Both the position numbers and the translations under genes were made by a program. Of a stretch of 59,157 nt of DNA, positions 1-9,389 are shown in pieces. The notes under the pieces are model-generated. The model ran no database searches. It saw nothing but the letters and a program-made list of their open reading frames with translations, and had not been told where the DNA came from. Source of the stretch: UBA791 sp963602355 (GTDB lineage: Bacteria > Cyanobacteriota > Vampirovibrionia > Gastranaerophilales > Gastranaerophilaceae); assembly GCA_963602355.1 (NCBI GenBank), contig CAVCIU010000003.1, positions 1 to 59,157 of the forward strand, given 5' to 3'. Each line of letters starts with the position of its first letter. Position 1 is the stretch's first letter.

Positions 1-386
1 GAAGATTAGACATTCACGCAAAGAACGTAGCAAACGTTGACACACCAAACTATGTTAGAAAAATCCCTATGTTAAATGCCAATGAAGGCGGTGTTTCTTT
101 CGCAGGTATCTTGAGTTCAATGAATGACAGCTTTATGTCAGCAAACGGAACTCTTCAAGGTGGAGTTAGCTTCACTGGTATCATGGAAGATCCTACTTTA
201 GGTGAAAAAATTTACAAACCTGGACACCCTGATGCTGATGAAAACGGTTACATCAGAGCATCAAACGTAAACCCAATGGTTGACATAGCTGATGCAATGC
301 TTGCTCAAAGAGCTTACGAAGCTAACCTTGCAGTTTTAAACATTTCTAAAGCAATGGCTCTTAAAGCTGTTGATATCGGAAAATAA
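1..386 (+). CDS. flgC: Flagellar basal-body rod protein FlgC, N-terminus cut by window edge
   Basis: The reading frame is open from the first bases of the window and ends at a TAA at 384-386, leaving about 128 residues. The visible start reads RLDIHAKNVANVDTPNYVRK, the rod/hook signature in which an N-terminal helix is followed by AN-x-x-TP-x-Y. The C-terminus (VNPMVDIADAMLAQRAYEAN) is the matching conserved helix of the FlgBCFG rod family. FlgC proteins are usually 130-150 residues, so only a few residues are missing. FlgC forms part of the proximal rod in the periplasm and is itself exported by the flagellar type III apparatus. An ATG at 69 exists but lies inside the conserved domain and is not the start. 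No fliE follows; a terminator closes the unit, so flgC appears to be last in its operon. Confidence 0.9.
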   Translation, partial: RLDIHAKNVANVDTPNYVRKIPMLNANEGGVSFAGILSSMNDSFMSANGTLQGGVSFTGIMEDPTLGEKIYKPGHPDADENGYIRASNVNPMVDIADAMLAQRAYEANLAVLNISKAMALKAVDIGK

Positions 387-431
387 TAAGTTTATTACCC
401 TAACCTAATCCAAATACCCACTTTATCTTAA

Positions 432-458
432 AAAAAGTCTTCTTTACGAAGACTTTTT
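432..458. terminator. Bidirectional Rho-independent terminator between flgC and rsmG
   Basis: A perfect 11-bp stem (432-442 with 448-458) and a 5-nt loop, with A-runs on one side and T-runs on the other, so it can act on both strands. The rsmG stop codon (444-446) lies in the loop, so the hairpin serves the two convergent genes. Confidence 0.85.
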
Positions 459-1079
459 CTTTATTACAACTAAAAATCTTTCAAAATTTTCTTCTAAAGG
501 CAATTTGTATTCAATAACCTCTAATAATTCAGCTTTTTTCTTGAATATAGCTTCTTTTGCCTCTCTTATTTCGTCAAAAACTTGTTTTGATTTATAACAA
601 ACGAAATATCCACCGTCCTTCAATAAAGGCATAGCATATTCAACAACCTTGTCCAATCTTGAAACTGCACGACTCACAACGATATCATACTTCGTTTTTA
701 AATTTTCTGCTCTATCGTTTATTAAAGTTAAATTATCAAGTTTTAAATCATTTTTAAAATCTTCAATTGCACGAATTTTCTTTGCAATGCTATCAAGCCC
801 AATAACGTTAATCTCTGGATAGTAAATTGCAACAGGGACAGAAGGAAAACCTCCACCAGTACCAATATCAAGCATGCTCATGCCAGCATATTTAATGTTA
901 TATTTCTCAAAAAATTTTTCAATACTCAAGCTATCAAAAATGTGTTTTTCAAACAAAACCTTTTCATCATTTTTGCTTATCAAATTTATGACTTTATTTT
1001 TTTCAAGAAAAACTTCACTAAATTTCTTTAGATTGTTGTTCTTCTTGAGCTTCTCTAGCTTTTCTAATTCTGTATTCAT
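444..1079 (-). CDS. rsmG: 16S rRNA (guanine-527-N7)-methyltransferase RsmG (GidB)
   Basis: This 211-residue protein carries the class I methyltransferase SAM-binding core LDIGTGGGFPSVPVAI (about residues 70-85), followed by GLDSIAKKIRAIEDF and VVSRAVSRL, which are diagnostic for RsmG. The enzyme methylates N7 of G527 in 16S rRNA using S-adenosylmethionine. The N-terminus is shorter than in many homologues but keeps the KxNLIS...EKHIFDSL segment. Its ATG lies 62 nt inside the upstream TPR gene on the same strand, which suggests translational coupling. It ends in the loop of a shared terminator. Confidence 0.93.
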   Translation of the reverse strand: MNTELEKLEKLKKNNNLKKFSEVFLEKNKVINLISKNDEKVLFEKHIFDSLSIEKFFEKYNIKYAGMSMLDIGTGGGFPSVPVAIYYPEINVIGLDSIAKKIRAIEDFKNDLKLDNLTLINDRAENLKTKYDIVVSRAVSRLDKVVEYAMPLLKDGGYFVCYKSKQVFDEIREAKEAIFKKKAELLEVIEYKLPLEENFERFLVVIKKKSS

Positions 1080-3630
1080 TTTGTATCACTGCGAATTTCT
1101 CCGCACCTATTCTAAATTTAATATCGTTAATTCTCATTTCGATTTTTGCAATATTGTCTTTTGAAAAATCATTTTTAACTAAATCTAATGCTGTAAAATA
1201 TTCTTCTAAAGCAAGCGCATCTTGTTTTTGACCATAATAAAAATCACCCAAAGCCAATAGTGAAGATGCCATATAGAAAATATCGTTTAATTTTTCAGCA
1301 CATTGTTTTGCCTTTTTAAAGTAGAAGATTGCTTTATCAGGCAATTTTCTTTGCATAATTTGAGCCAATTTTGTAGCTGAGAAATAAATTCCGTCGTAAT
1401 TGCTATTAGCTTCGTCAATTTGATATGCTTGTAAGAAATTCTTAACCGCAATAGCATTATCACGTTTTTCTAAATACAATGTCGCAATATTTGAGTATGC
1501 AGAAGACAAGAATTTATTAACTTTTGGATCTTTGTTAATGTTAATACATTTTTCATAATACTCAATTGCTGTTGCTATATCGTTTTTATCATCTGAACAC
1601 AACGCATACTTAAAGTACAATTCAGACAAGGTTTCAACGTCCATTGTTGTATTAGACAACTCAAGAGCTTTTTTATAATAATCAAAAGCTGCATTTGCAT
1701 TTGATAGACCGTCTTCTATATTTGCCAACGCAATATATGCTTTTGTTGTCAAAATATGTGGGTTTTCGTTTACTGAGATAATTTCTAGCAAGATATTTTT
1801 CGCTAAATCAAATTTGTATGTTTCATAGTAAACATTCGCTATGTTCAATTTGATATAATTTTCTTTTACAATTTCACCAGCTTGACTGTAGAAATCTTTT
1901 GCCAAATTGTAGTAATGCAATGAATTATCAATTTCGTTCAATTTATGATATGCATGAGCTATCTTTGTATAAATCAATGACAATTCATTGTGATAATTTT
2001 CGTCATTAGTAAACGTCAAAGCTTTTTTATACAATTCACAAGCAAGCTTAAAGTTATATTGAGAAGCCTCTTCATTTGCCATATTCAAATAATAAGAAAG
2101 ATTTTCTCTTGATTGAACTTGAGGTTCTTCTTGAACTTGCGGAGTTCCTTCACCGTCTCTTCTTATATCAAAATTGATTGAAGATTGCATTCTTTCAGAA
2201 ACATTTTTACTTGGAGATGTATTATTCAACATCTTCAATTCATCTTCAGTAAGTTTAAATGGTAAATCATTCAAGTTTATATCAACATTTGAAACATTTG
2301 GACTAACAGTCGAAATGTAATCAGGTCGTTTCTCTTGTTGTCTTGGATAAACCTGTTGAGGATTTTGTTGATTTTCCTTGATATCAATTTGTTGTTGCTG
2401 TTGATTGTCTTTACCTTGTTTAATACGGCTCAAATCAAATTCCAAACCTTTAGCCATTGCCTTGTATGCGTTTGTATTTATTTCGCCAACTTTTTTAGGC
2501 AAGAATAAAGTATGATATTCAATCTCGTTTCTAATTGTTTGACGAGAAAGCAACACACCTCTTTCTAAAGGTTTTAGCGGTAATTGACCTTCGTAGAAAT
2601 CAATAATAAACTTGTGTAATTTTTGTGCAACATTTTCTGGAATTGAAATATCCATTTGTTCCCTGAAATAATCGTGAACAAAAATTAGACCATTGTTTTG
2701 AATAATCAATTGATTATCGGTTAAGAACTGAATATTTTCTTCATTGTAATAATGTAATTGTTTTAAGATTTGAGTTGTAACACCATGACGCATTAAACAC
2801 AAAAACCAGAAAAATTGTACAGAAATTGCGGGGATAATATCTAAAATTTCTTTTTCTAAATACTTGTTATAACTCAAAAAACTTAGTTTAAAGTTTTCCA
2901 TAAAATCTTTTATTTCAAGATTTTTATATTTCAAAATACTGGCAGTTAAACAAGTATAAAAATAATAACCTCTTGTGTGTTTATACAAATCATCTATTTG
3001 AGATGAATTAAAAGAAATTTTTCTTTGTTTTAAGAACTTTTCAAATAAACTTTTATCTAAAGCAGACAAATTCATTCTTTCATATTTATCTTCGTCTGGG
3101 AAAGATTTTCTATCAAGAGTTCTTGAAACAATAACAACTTTAACCTTTTCAAAACCTATTATGTGATTAATAAAATCAACAATTTCTTGTAAGTTTTCTT
3201 TTTGAATTGAATCATACGAGTTTAATACAATTACAAAAGGTTTTTCGATAGACGTAAAATACGCATTAATCTTTGCAGTAAAGTTTTCTGTCTTAATTTT
3301 TAAACCAGAAATTATACCTTGAGTTTGCAACTTTTTAAACTCATTAAAAAAGCATAATAAAATATCATCTAAAATAGTTGTTTCAAAACAATTATACCAA
3401 AGGACAATAGACTCTTTTGATAAGAAATTAAGAGAATAATTTACAACCGCCTTTTTGCCAGTACCCATAAAACCATTGACAAAAAGAATAGGTGTTTCAC
3501 TGCCATAGAAATCGTAAATATTTTCTAGATTTTCTTTGTTATTCTCAAGCAAAAAGGGATCTATTGTTTCAGAATTTTGTTTAAGTAAGTCTTTTTTCTC
3601 CAAAAAAAAGTTTAAAAATTGATATTTCAT
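1018..3630 (-). CDS. P-loop NTPase-TPR protein of unknown function
   Basis: 870 residues. The N-terminal third looks like a STAND/AAA-type ATPase: NGFMGTGKKA (about 52-61) is a Walker-A-like loop, but the position after the conserved Lys is Lys rather than Ser/Thr. PFVIVLNSYD (131-140) is the likely Walker B, and VVIVSRTLDRK a sensor-like strand. A Q/N/P-rich linker follows (about 420-520). The C-terminal half is a run of tetratricopeptide repeats of 34-40 residues (for example ACELYKKALTFTNDENYHNE and AIEYYEKCININKD). No signal peptide or membrane segment is visible, so it is probably cytosolic. The architecture suggests a signalling or scaffold ATPase in which the TPRs bind a partner. No specific function can be assigned. 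The gene heads a two-gene unit with rsmG, which it overlaps. Confidence 0.75.
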   Translation of the reverse strand: MKYQFLNFFLEKKDLLKQNSETIDPFLLENNKENLENIYDFYGSETPILFVNGFMGTGKKAVVNYSLNFLSKESIVLWYNCFETTILDDILLCFFNEFKKLQTQGIISGLKIKTENFTAKINAYFTSIEKPFVIVLNSYDSIQKENLQEIVDFINHIIGFEKVKVVIVSRTLDRKSFPDEDKYERMNLSALDKSLFEKFLKQRKISFNSSQIDDLYKHTRGYYFYTCLTASILKYKNLEIKDFMENFKLSFLSYNKYLEKEILDIIPAISVQFFWFLCLMRHGVTTQILKQLHYYNEENIQFLTDNQLIIQNNGLIFVHDYFREQMDISIPENVAQKLHKFIIDFYEGQLPLKPLERGVLLSRQTIRNEIEYHTLFLPKKVGEINTNAYKAMAKGLEFDLSRIKQGKDNQQQQQIDIKENQQNPQQVYPRQQEKRPDYISTVSPNVSNVDINLNDLPFKLTEDELKMLNNTSPSKNVSERMQSSINFDIRRDGEGTPQVQEEPQVQSRENLSYYLNMANEEASQYNFKLACELYKKALTFTNDENYHNELSLIYTKIAHAYHKLNEIDNSLHYYNLAKDFYSQAGEIVKENYIKLNIANVYYETYKFDLAKNILLEIISVNENPHILTTKAYIALANIEDGLSNANAAFDYYKKALELSNTTMDVETLSELYFKYALCSDDKNDIATAIEYYEKCININKDPKVNKFLSSAYSNIATLYLEKRDNAIAVKNFLQAYQIDEANSNYDGIYFSATKLAQIMQRKLPDKAIFYFKKAKQCAEKLNDIFYMASSLLALGDFYYGQKQDALALEEYFTALDLVKNDFSKDNIAKIEMRINDIKFRIGAEKFAVIQNEYRIRKAREAQEEQQSKEI

Positions 3631-3730
3631 AAAGTTATATTAAACGATTTTAACTTTTTTTGCAAATCGTATCAAAACAATTGTAAATAAATCATATTGA
3701 TAATAAAATATTACTAAATAGGGGGATAAA

Positions 3731-3835
3731 ATGGAATTTTTTAGAAGACACCAAAAAATAATCATCGGAATTATTGCAGTAACTTTCGTAAGTTGGACTG
3801 TAGGGCTTCTTTTACTCCCTCTAATATTACAATAG
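3731..3835 (+). CDS. 34-residue membrane peptide resembling a SurA/PpiD N-terminal anchor
   Basis: An ATG at 3731 sits 6 nt after an AGGGGG Shine-Dalgarno (about 3719-3725) and opens a 34-codon frame ending in TAG at 3833-3835. The peptide starts MEFFRRHQKIIIGIIAVTFV and is one basic-N-in membrane helix. The FFRRHQK-hydrophobic pattern is typical of the N-terminal anchor of PpiD/SurA-N type periplasmic foldases, but no foldase domain follows. The stop lies 7 nt before the GTG of the M23 peptidase gene, whose ribosome site overlaps this stop, so the two are probably translated together. It could be a real small membrane protein or the relic of a foldase gene. Confidence 0.55.
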   Translation: MEFFRRHQKIIIGIIAVTFVSWTVGLLLLPLILQ

Positions 3836-3842
3836 GGAAAAC

Positions 3843-4967
3843 GTGAAAAAGCTTAATTTATATAACATATTTAAGAATATTTTCGTATTCGTTGTAGTAT
3901 TTTCGCTAACAGCGTCAGTTGCTGTTGCAAAACCTAAAGTAAAATCTAAAGAAGAAGCTAGAAGAAAGATTAATAGATTAAAAGTTTTAGAAAGAGTAGA
4001 ATCGAATAAACTTTATAAAAACCAGCAGAAACTTGAAACAACAAAGGCTGATTTGAATTATTCGCAACAAAAATACTCTTCTACAAAAGGTGAACTTGAT
4101 GCCCTAGAAACCCAACTATCAAATGCTTTAAGAGAATACAATTCTCTTGATTATCAATTAAAAAATCGTATTAGACAAATCTACAAAACTCAAAGAAAAG
4201 GTGTCGTAGTTCTTCTTCTTGAAGCCAACAACTTCAACGATTTCTTGGATAGAATTTATTATTCAAACATTATTTTAAAACACGATTATCAAAACATGGT
4301 TCAAGCAAGAGCCAAAGCTAAAGAAATCGCATATTTGAAATACAATATCGAAGAAAAAAGAAAAATCTTAGCAAGTTCTATTCGACAAATCAACCAACAA
4401 CAAGCATACATTCAACGTTCTATTTCTAGAAACGAAAACATGATTAACAAATTAAGAACGGATAGGGTTGCTTATGAAAAGGCTGAAAAAGAGTTAGCTA
4501 GACAGTCTGAAAGTATCGGTACAATGATTAGTAGAAGTACCGCAAAAGAAAAAAATCAACCTGTTAAGGTTGTATCAGGATTTATCAAACCGATTTCTGG
4601 TAGAATTACATCTCCATTCGGTTACAGAACTCACCCAATCTTTAACAGCAGAACTTTCCACTCTGGTGTTGATATTGGAGGTCCATATAGAGGTAGCATT
4701 CACGCATCTAACTCTGGTAAAGTTATTTACACAGGTTGGTACGGCGGATACGGTAAGGTTGTAATCATTGATCACGGTAACATCAATGGTTCTCCAACTA
4801 CTACACTTTATGCTCACATGGATCAAATCAAAGTTAGCAATGGTGCTTATGTAACTAAAGGTCAAGTAATTGGTCTTGAAGGTACAACAGGTTACTCTAC
4901 AGGTCCTCACGTACACTTTGAGGTTCGTGTAAATGGTAAACCTAGAAATCCATTAAATTACATCTAA
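3843..4967 (+). CDS. EnvC/NlpD-like M23 metallopeptidase with coiled-coil
   Basis: 374 residues from a GTG start (ribosome site AGGGA just upstream). There is an N-terminal signal peptide ending near VAVAK (about 30), a long coiled-coil (about 33-230), and a C-terminal LytM/M23 domain (about 245-374). Zinc-ligand motifs are intact: HSGVD (H273, D277), LYAHM (H325) and HVHF (H356, H358). M23 enzymes cut peptidoglycan cross-bridges. The coiled-coil plus LytM layout is that of EnvC-type proteins, which often activate amidases in daughter-cell separation. Here the complete zinc site suggests the enzyme is itself active. It precedes the OstA/LptD-like gene by 16 nt in an envelope operon. Confidence 0.88.
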   Translation: MKKLNLYNIFKNIFVFVVVFSLTASVAVAKPKVKSKEEARRKINRLKVLERVESNKLYKNQQKLETTKADLNYSQQKYSSTKGELDALETQLSNALREYNSLDYQLKNRIRQIYKTQRKGVVVLLLEANNFNDFLDRIYYSNIILKHDYQNMVQARAKAKEIAYLKYNIEEKRKILASSIRQINQQQAYIQRSISRNENMINKLRTDRVAYEKAEKELARQSESIGTMISRSTAKEKNQPVKVVSGFIKPISGRITSPFGYRTHPIFNSRTFHSGVDIGGPYRGSIHASNSGKVIYTGWYGGYGKVVIIDHGNINGSPTTTLYAHMDQIKVSNGAYVTKGQVIGLEGTTGYSTGPHVHFEVRVNGKPRNPLNYI

Positions 4968-4983
4968 GGAATATAAATACAAA

Positions 4984-7227
4984 ATGAAAAAGATAATATT
5001 ACTATTAGCATTAATACTTTTAAATTCTCAAGTTGCTTCTGCCATACAAGAAACAACAGATTCGTTCATGTCTGCACCACCCTCTTTTAATCAAATGAAT
5101 CAGCAACTAAATCAGCAATATTTTATCCCCGCAAAAACTGAAGCTGAATTAGATGCAGAAAGAGAACAAAAAAGAGAAGAGTCTAGATATGAAAAAAGAT
5201 ACACAGAAGAATTTGATACAGGTTTCTATCATTCAAAAGGGAACTCTATAAAACCTATCCAATTGTTAAGATTAAAAACAAAAAAAGCTCTTATGGATAG
5301 AAAAGCAAAAAAAGAAGCTAAGAAAAACGGTACACCTTTAGACGGAGAAGTTAATGAAGTTGAACTAGAAGAAATAGAACAAAATAAACTTCTTCTTGAA
5401 TGTAAAGAAATGGAATTTTTAACAGATAAAAAAGAAATTCAAGCTAGAGGTGGCGCAAAATTAATTTTCCCAGACAAACATGTTCACGCAGTGGCAGACG
5501 AAATGGTTTATAACCAAAAAGAAAACCTTGTAAAAATGAAAGGTAATGTAATTCTTTATAAGGGCGAAGACGAGATTACTGGCGATTACATGCAAATTGA
5601 TTTAAATGAAGAAATCGGTTTTCTTGATAATCTGAAATCTTCTGGTTATGCAATAGAAACTGTTGCAGAACGTGGCATTATGCTGGGAGATAGAACAATC
5701 CAAGAAAACGGTCATTTAACCGTTGCAAAACCTTTTAATATTAAACTTCGTTCTGGTGTTGACTATGATTTTAACACTCAATGGAGAAATGAAGACAAAT
5801 ACACGTATGAAGATTTATTCCACAACAGCAAATTTGTAATTAAATCAAATCATATCATTTTAGATTCCAAAGAAAATTTAGATAAAATAACAATGAAAAA
5901 GATAGAAGTTTACAAAAACGGTAAAAGAATTTTAAAACTTCCATCAATGACAATGTATCAAAACAAAGGTCAAGACTATGCTGACGGTAATTTTCTAGAG
6001 CTTGGTTCAAAACCTAAATTAGGTATGTACATCGGACCTGGCTGGGTTATTGAAATGCCAAAAAGTTCTATATTAAAAGTTGCACCAATGTTAAACTATT
6101 CTAGTAAACTAGGTTTAGGTGTGTACGGTAGATTTAGAAGTTCTACAAACACAACTGAGGCAGCATACGGTTCTGCAAACGATTTTTGGTTTGTTAAAGG
6201 TCGTCAAGAATTAGATAAAAACTTATACTTGAATTATGGTTCTCACGCATATATAGAAAACGGTTGGCTAGGTCAAGGTTGGTCTAGATATATGGCAGAT
6301 TTGAACTACGAAAAAAGAAATAATATTACAAACTTTATGGGCAAAGATAGACACTTACATTTTGAACAAATGGTATCTGCTGGTTACATTCAAGATGATG
6401 GAGAAAAAGAAACTTACGATAACTTTAACAAAAGCTTCTTTGATAAAGACCATAATCAACTTGAAAGTAACAATATTGGAACAATGCGTTTCAGATATAT
6501 GTTGAATGCATACCAAACATTGCACCATTATGAAAATCCAGAAAAGTTATTCTTCGCTAATTTATATTTGTATGCACAAGGTTCTGCAGCAGTATACGGA
6601 ACAGGTGATACACAATTCATCGGAAGAATTGGTCCAATGTTGAGAACTCAAATGAAATACTGGTCTCAAGACATTGGTTTCTTCGCTTCAGCTTACAAAG
6701 ATGACACTCCTATTCCATTATTTGATGCCTACAGATACGGTAAATTCAACGTATATTTAAGAGAAGCAGTCAAAATTCATAGATTAGTAAAATTATCTTG
6801 GTATGGTTCTGCTAACCTTTCTGACGATGCTCCAGATAAAAGAATTTTACAAGAAAGTAAATTTATCATTAACTTAGGCCCAGACGATTTCAACTTGGCG
6901 CTTGGTTGGGATGCGGTTCGTCAAGGTTCTTACATCGGTATCAACATGGATATAGATGCTAAGAGCACAGAAGTTTACTATGATAAATTAGAAATAAAAA
7001 ATCCTGATAATTTTGGACAAAAGGATAAACACGGACTTGCGGAGTTAGAAAAAGAAGACGAATCTGTAAAATACGACGTGTATTTCAAACAAGTAAAAGA
7101 AGAGCCTTCAAAGCTTGAACAATGCCAAGTTATAAATTTAGAAGATTCTTCTTTGAGAATGAAAGAGGAAAAAGACTATCCAGAATTCAGAAAAACTCCA
7201 ACAATAGACAATGTTGAAGATTTATAA
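4984..7227 (+). CDS. OstA/LptD-like outer-membrane protein
   Basis: 747 residues with a signal peptide (MKKIILLLALILLNSQVASA), then a charged stretch, then an OstA/LptA-type beta-jellyroll (about 140-225: EIQARGGAKLIFPDKHVHAV, VKMKGNVILYKGEDEITGDY). The large C-terminal remainder alternates aromatic and polar residues as in a beta-barrel. This is the LptD layout, in which a jellyroll and a barrel receive lipopolysaccharide and insert it in the outer leaflet. Sequence similarity to proteobacterial LptD is weak, and an acidic tail of about 70 residues follows the barrel, so lptD is not assigned as a symbol. The neighbouring envelope genes and the nearby heptose kinase and O-antigen ligase support an LPS role. 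Confidence 0.75.
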   Translation: MKKIILLLALILLNSQVASAIQETTDSFMSAPPSFNQMNQQLNQQYFIPAKTEAELDAEREQKREESRYEKRYTEEFDTGFYHSKGNSIKPIQLLRLKTKKALMDRKAKKEAKKNGTPLDGEVNEVELEEIEQNKLLLECKEMEFLTDKKEIQARGGAKLIFPDKHVHAVADEMVYNQKENLVKMKGNVILYKGEDEITGDYMQIDLNEEIGFLDNLKSSGYAIETVAERGIMLGDRTIQENGHLTVAKPFNIKLRSGVDYDFNTQWRNEDKYTYEDLFHNSKFVIKSNHIILDSKENLDKITMKKIEVYKNGKRILKLPSMTMYQNKGQDYADGNFLELGSKPKLGMYIGPGWVIEMPKSSILKVAPMLNYSSKLGLGVYGRFRSSTNTTEAAYGSANDFWFVKGRQELDKNLYLNYGSHAYIENGWLGQGWSRYMADLNYEKRNNITNFMGKDRHLHFEQMVSAGYIQDDGEKETYDNFNKSFFDKDHNQLESNNIGTMRFRYMLNAYQTLHHYENPEKLFFANLYLYAQGSAAVYGTGDTQFIGRIGPMLRTQMKYWSQDIGFFASAYKDDTPIPLFDAYRYGKFNVYLREAVKIHRLVKLSWYGSANLSDDAPDKRILQESKFIINLGPDDFNLALGWDAVRQGSYIGINMDIDAKSTEVYYDKLEIKNPDNFGQKDKHGLAELEKEDESVKYDVYFKQVKEEPSKLEQCQVINLEDSSLRMKEEKDYPEFRKTPTIDNVEDL

Positions 7228-7351
7228 TCTACGATTTTAAAACCTTCACAGTAGAAGAAATAATATAAAATTTTATAACCACCTTCTTTTTAGGTTTTAC
7301 AATTGGATTAGACACAAACTTTTTAACCATAAACCTATTATAAAAAACTGA

Positions 7352-9382
7352 GTGCAAAAAACATTACAAGAAATTGTAAAAAACAAGAGTAGTAGTAGAA
7401 GAAGTATGAATTTAAGTCAAAAAACAACATTAATAATAATTCTAATATTATCTATAATCGGATTGATAGCCATAACGACATTCAACTCAAAATTAGCTTT
7501 GAAAAAAAGTATGAATATTTATAGTTCTGCTCTTGCCGATTATAAAGATAATAAGTATGAAAAAGCTTATAGAGAATTTGGGAAAGTTTCTTCACTATCT
7601 TCACTAAAACCGGCTGCAATGTACAGACAAGCAAGATGTTTAGAAGAATCAGGACATTTTCAAAGAGCAATTTTACAATACTCATTCTTAACTAAAAGAT
7701 ATCCTAATTTTCAGTTAACAAGTAAAGCAAAATATAATTCTGCACGATTAGCTTATGAAATAGGCAAATATAATAAAGCTAAAAAAGGATTTAAAGAGAT
7801 TACGAATAAATATTCTGATACGGAATATGCCGTAGCAAGTGAATATTATCTGGGTATGATTGAATACAAAAAATCAAAAGAATTGAAAAATCATACACGT
7901 AAAATTTTTACAGAAGAAAAAGCTTTAAGCCACTTCAGACAATATCTTGATAATGCAGCTGGTGGTCGTTATGCACAAAATTGCATAAATAGAATTGAAG
8001 AACTTCAAAAGAAAAAAATATCTAAAGACGATGCGTATTTGATTGGTAAATCTTATATGGCACTCTTTGACAACAAAACTGCATCAACATATTTTGACAA
8101 AACTAATATTCCTCGAACTTGGGTAGATGTTGCAAAGAATGATTTTGAATTGCATAATTATTCAAAAGTAAAAGCCATAACAGAAAGAGGTATTAGAGAG
8201 TATTCATACAATGTAGAAGAAAAAGATGTATATAGAGCAATTGATTTGTATTTAGCTTCTTCTAGCAACAAAAAAGTTGCAGTAGATACATTATCAACAC
8301 TTAATCTTAATGCCAACGGTTACGATTATATAATGTATTTGAGCTGTAAAAATACAGAATCATCAAAGCAAGTTGATTGTTATAAAAAGATTTATAGCAA
8401 ATACCCTGAAGGACAATTTGCAGCAGAATCTCTATATAACATTTTCTATGATGCAATGAAAAAAGGTAATAATTTGTATGCAAAGACTTTGGGTGAAGAA
8501 CATTTAAAAAATTATCCAAACACAAATTCAACTCCAGCCGTGATGTTCTGGCTTGCAAAAATCAACGAAAAGCTTAAATATTATAACGTTGCACAAGATT
8601 ATTACGATAAAATTATAAAAGAATATCCTGACGATTATTATGCTTTCCAAGCATATTTAAAATCAAAACATGTTGAACAAGGCATAATCAAAAACGATTT
8701 AACAGAAAAGAAAGTAATGTTCCCTTATAAAATGAATGCTAAAAACGACATGATAGTAAAATTAGCGATGTTAGAGGATTATTCATTACTACAAGACATT
8801 TGTGAAAAAGATAAATTTATCCAAAGTTGGCTTGAATATCAAAAAGGTGATTATTCAAAATCTGCAGTACTTGCAAGAGATGCAATGGCAGAATTAAAAG
8901 AAAAGCCACCGGTTAAAGATTTACGTTGGAGGCTAGTTTATCCAATTCATTACTATAAAGAAATCAAAAAATACGCAGGAGAAAACAACCCTGTGATAAT
9001 ACTTTCACTTGTTAGAGAAGAAAGTTACTTTAACCCAACTGCAAGAAGTTCAGTAGGAGCAAAAGGCTTAATGCAACTTATGCCAGAAACAGCAAATGAT
9101 ATCGCTAACAGAAACGGCATTGGTTATTTTGATTTGGACAAACCAAATGACAATTTAAGAATTGGTAATTTGTACTACGCATATTTAAAAAATATGCTTA
9201 ACCACAATGACTTCTTCGTAATTCTTGCATACAATGGCGGATTTAATGCCGTTAACAAGTGGAAAGATTATTTGAACTACGAATGCGACAACGACTTTTT
9301 AGAACAAGTTCCATATCCAGAAACACAAAACTATCTTAAAAAAGTTTTGAGAAGTTACTGGAATTACATAAGATTGTACTAA
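7352..9382 (+). CDS. Slt-type lytic transglycosylase with N-terminal anchor and TPR superhelix
   Basis: 676 residues, start GTG. A short basic tail precedes one hydrophobic segment (TTLIIILILSIIGLIAITTF), a likely membrane anchor. TPR-like helical repeats fill about 40-530, as in the Slt70 superhelix. The C-terminal SLT domain has the motif SLVREESYFNPTARSSVGAK (catalytic Glu near residue 555), followed by GLMQLMPETA and LAYNGG, all diagnostic. The enzyme cleaves glycan strands of peptidoglycan to 1,6-anhydro products. The GTG has no clear ribosome site; an ATG at 7406, 18 codons in, follows a purine-rich stretch and is a credible alternative start. The gene ends 7 nt from the convergent trxB. 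Confidence 0.88.
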   Translation: MQKTLQEIVKNKSSSRRSMNLSQKTTLIIILILSIIGLIAITTFNSKLALKKSMNIYSSALADYKDNKYEKAYREFGKVSSLSSLKPAAMYRQARCLEESGHFQRAILQYSFLTKRYPNFQLTSKAKYNSARLAYEIGKYNKAKKGFKEITNKYSDTEYAVASEYYLGMIEYKKSKELKNHTRKIFTEEKALSHFRQYLDNAAGGRYAQNCINRIEELQKKKISKDDAYLIGKSYMALFDNKTASTYFDKTNIPRTWVDVAKNDFELHNYSKVKAITERGIREYSYNVEEKDVYRAIDLYLASSSNKKVAVDTLSTLNLNANGYDYIMYLSCKNTESSKQVDCYKKIYSKYPEGQFAAESLYNIFYDAMKKGNNLYAKTLGEEHLKNYPNTNSTPAVMFWLAKINEKLKYYNVAQDYYDKIIKEYPDDYYAFQAYLKSKHVEQGIIKNDLTEKKVMFPYKMNAKNDMIVKLAMLEDYSLLQDICEKDKFIQSWLEYQKGDYSKSAVLARDAMAELKEKPPVKDLRWRLVYPIHYYKEIKKYAGENNPVIILSLVREESYFNPTARSSVGAKGLMQLMPETANDIANRNGIGYFDLDKPNDNLRIGNLYYAYLKNMLNHNDFFVILAYNGGFNAVNKWKDYLNYECDNDFLEQVPYPETQNYLKKVLRSYWNYIRLY

Positions 9383-9389
9383 TTATATT

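Noticed and set aside
4575..4916. Antisense frame of 113 codons within the M23 peptidase domain
   Set aside because: It is a shadow of a strongly conserved coding domain, with no ribosome site.
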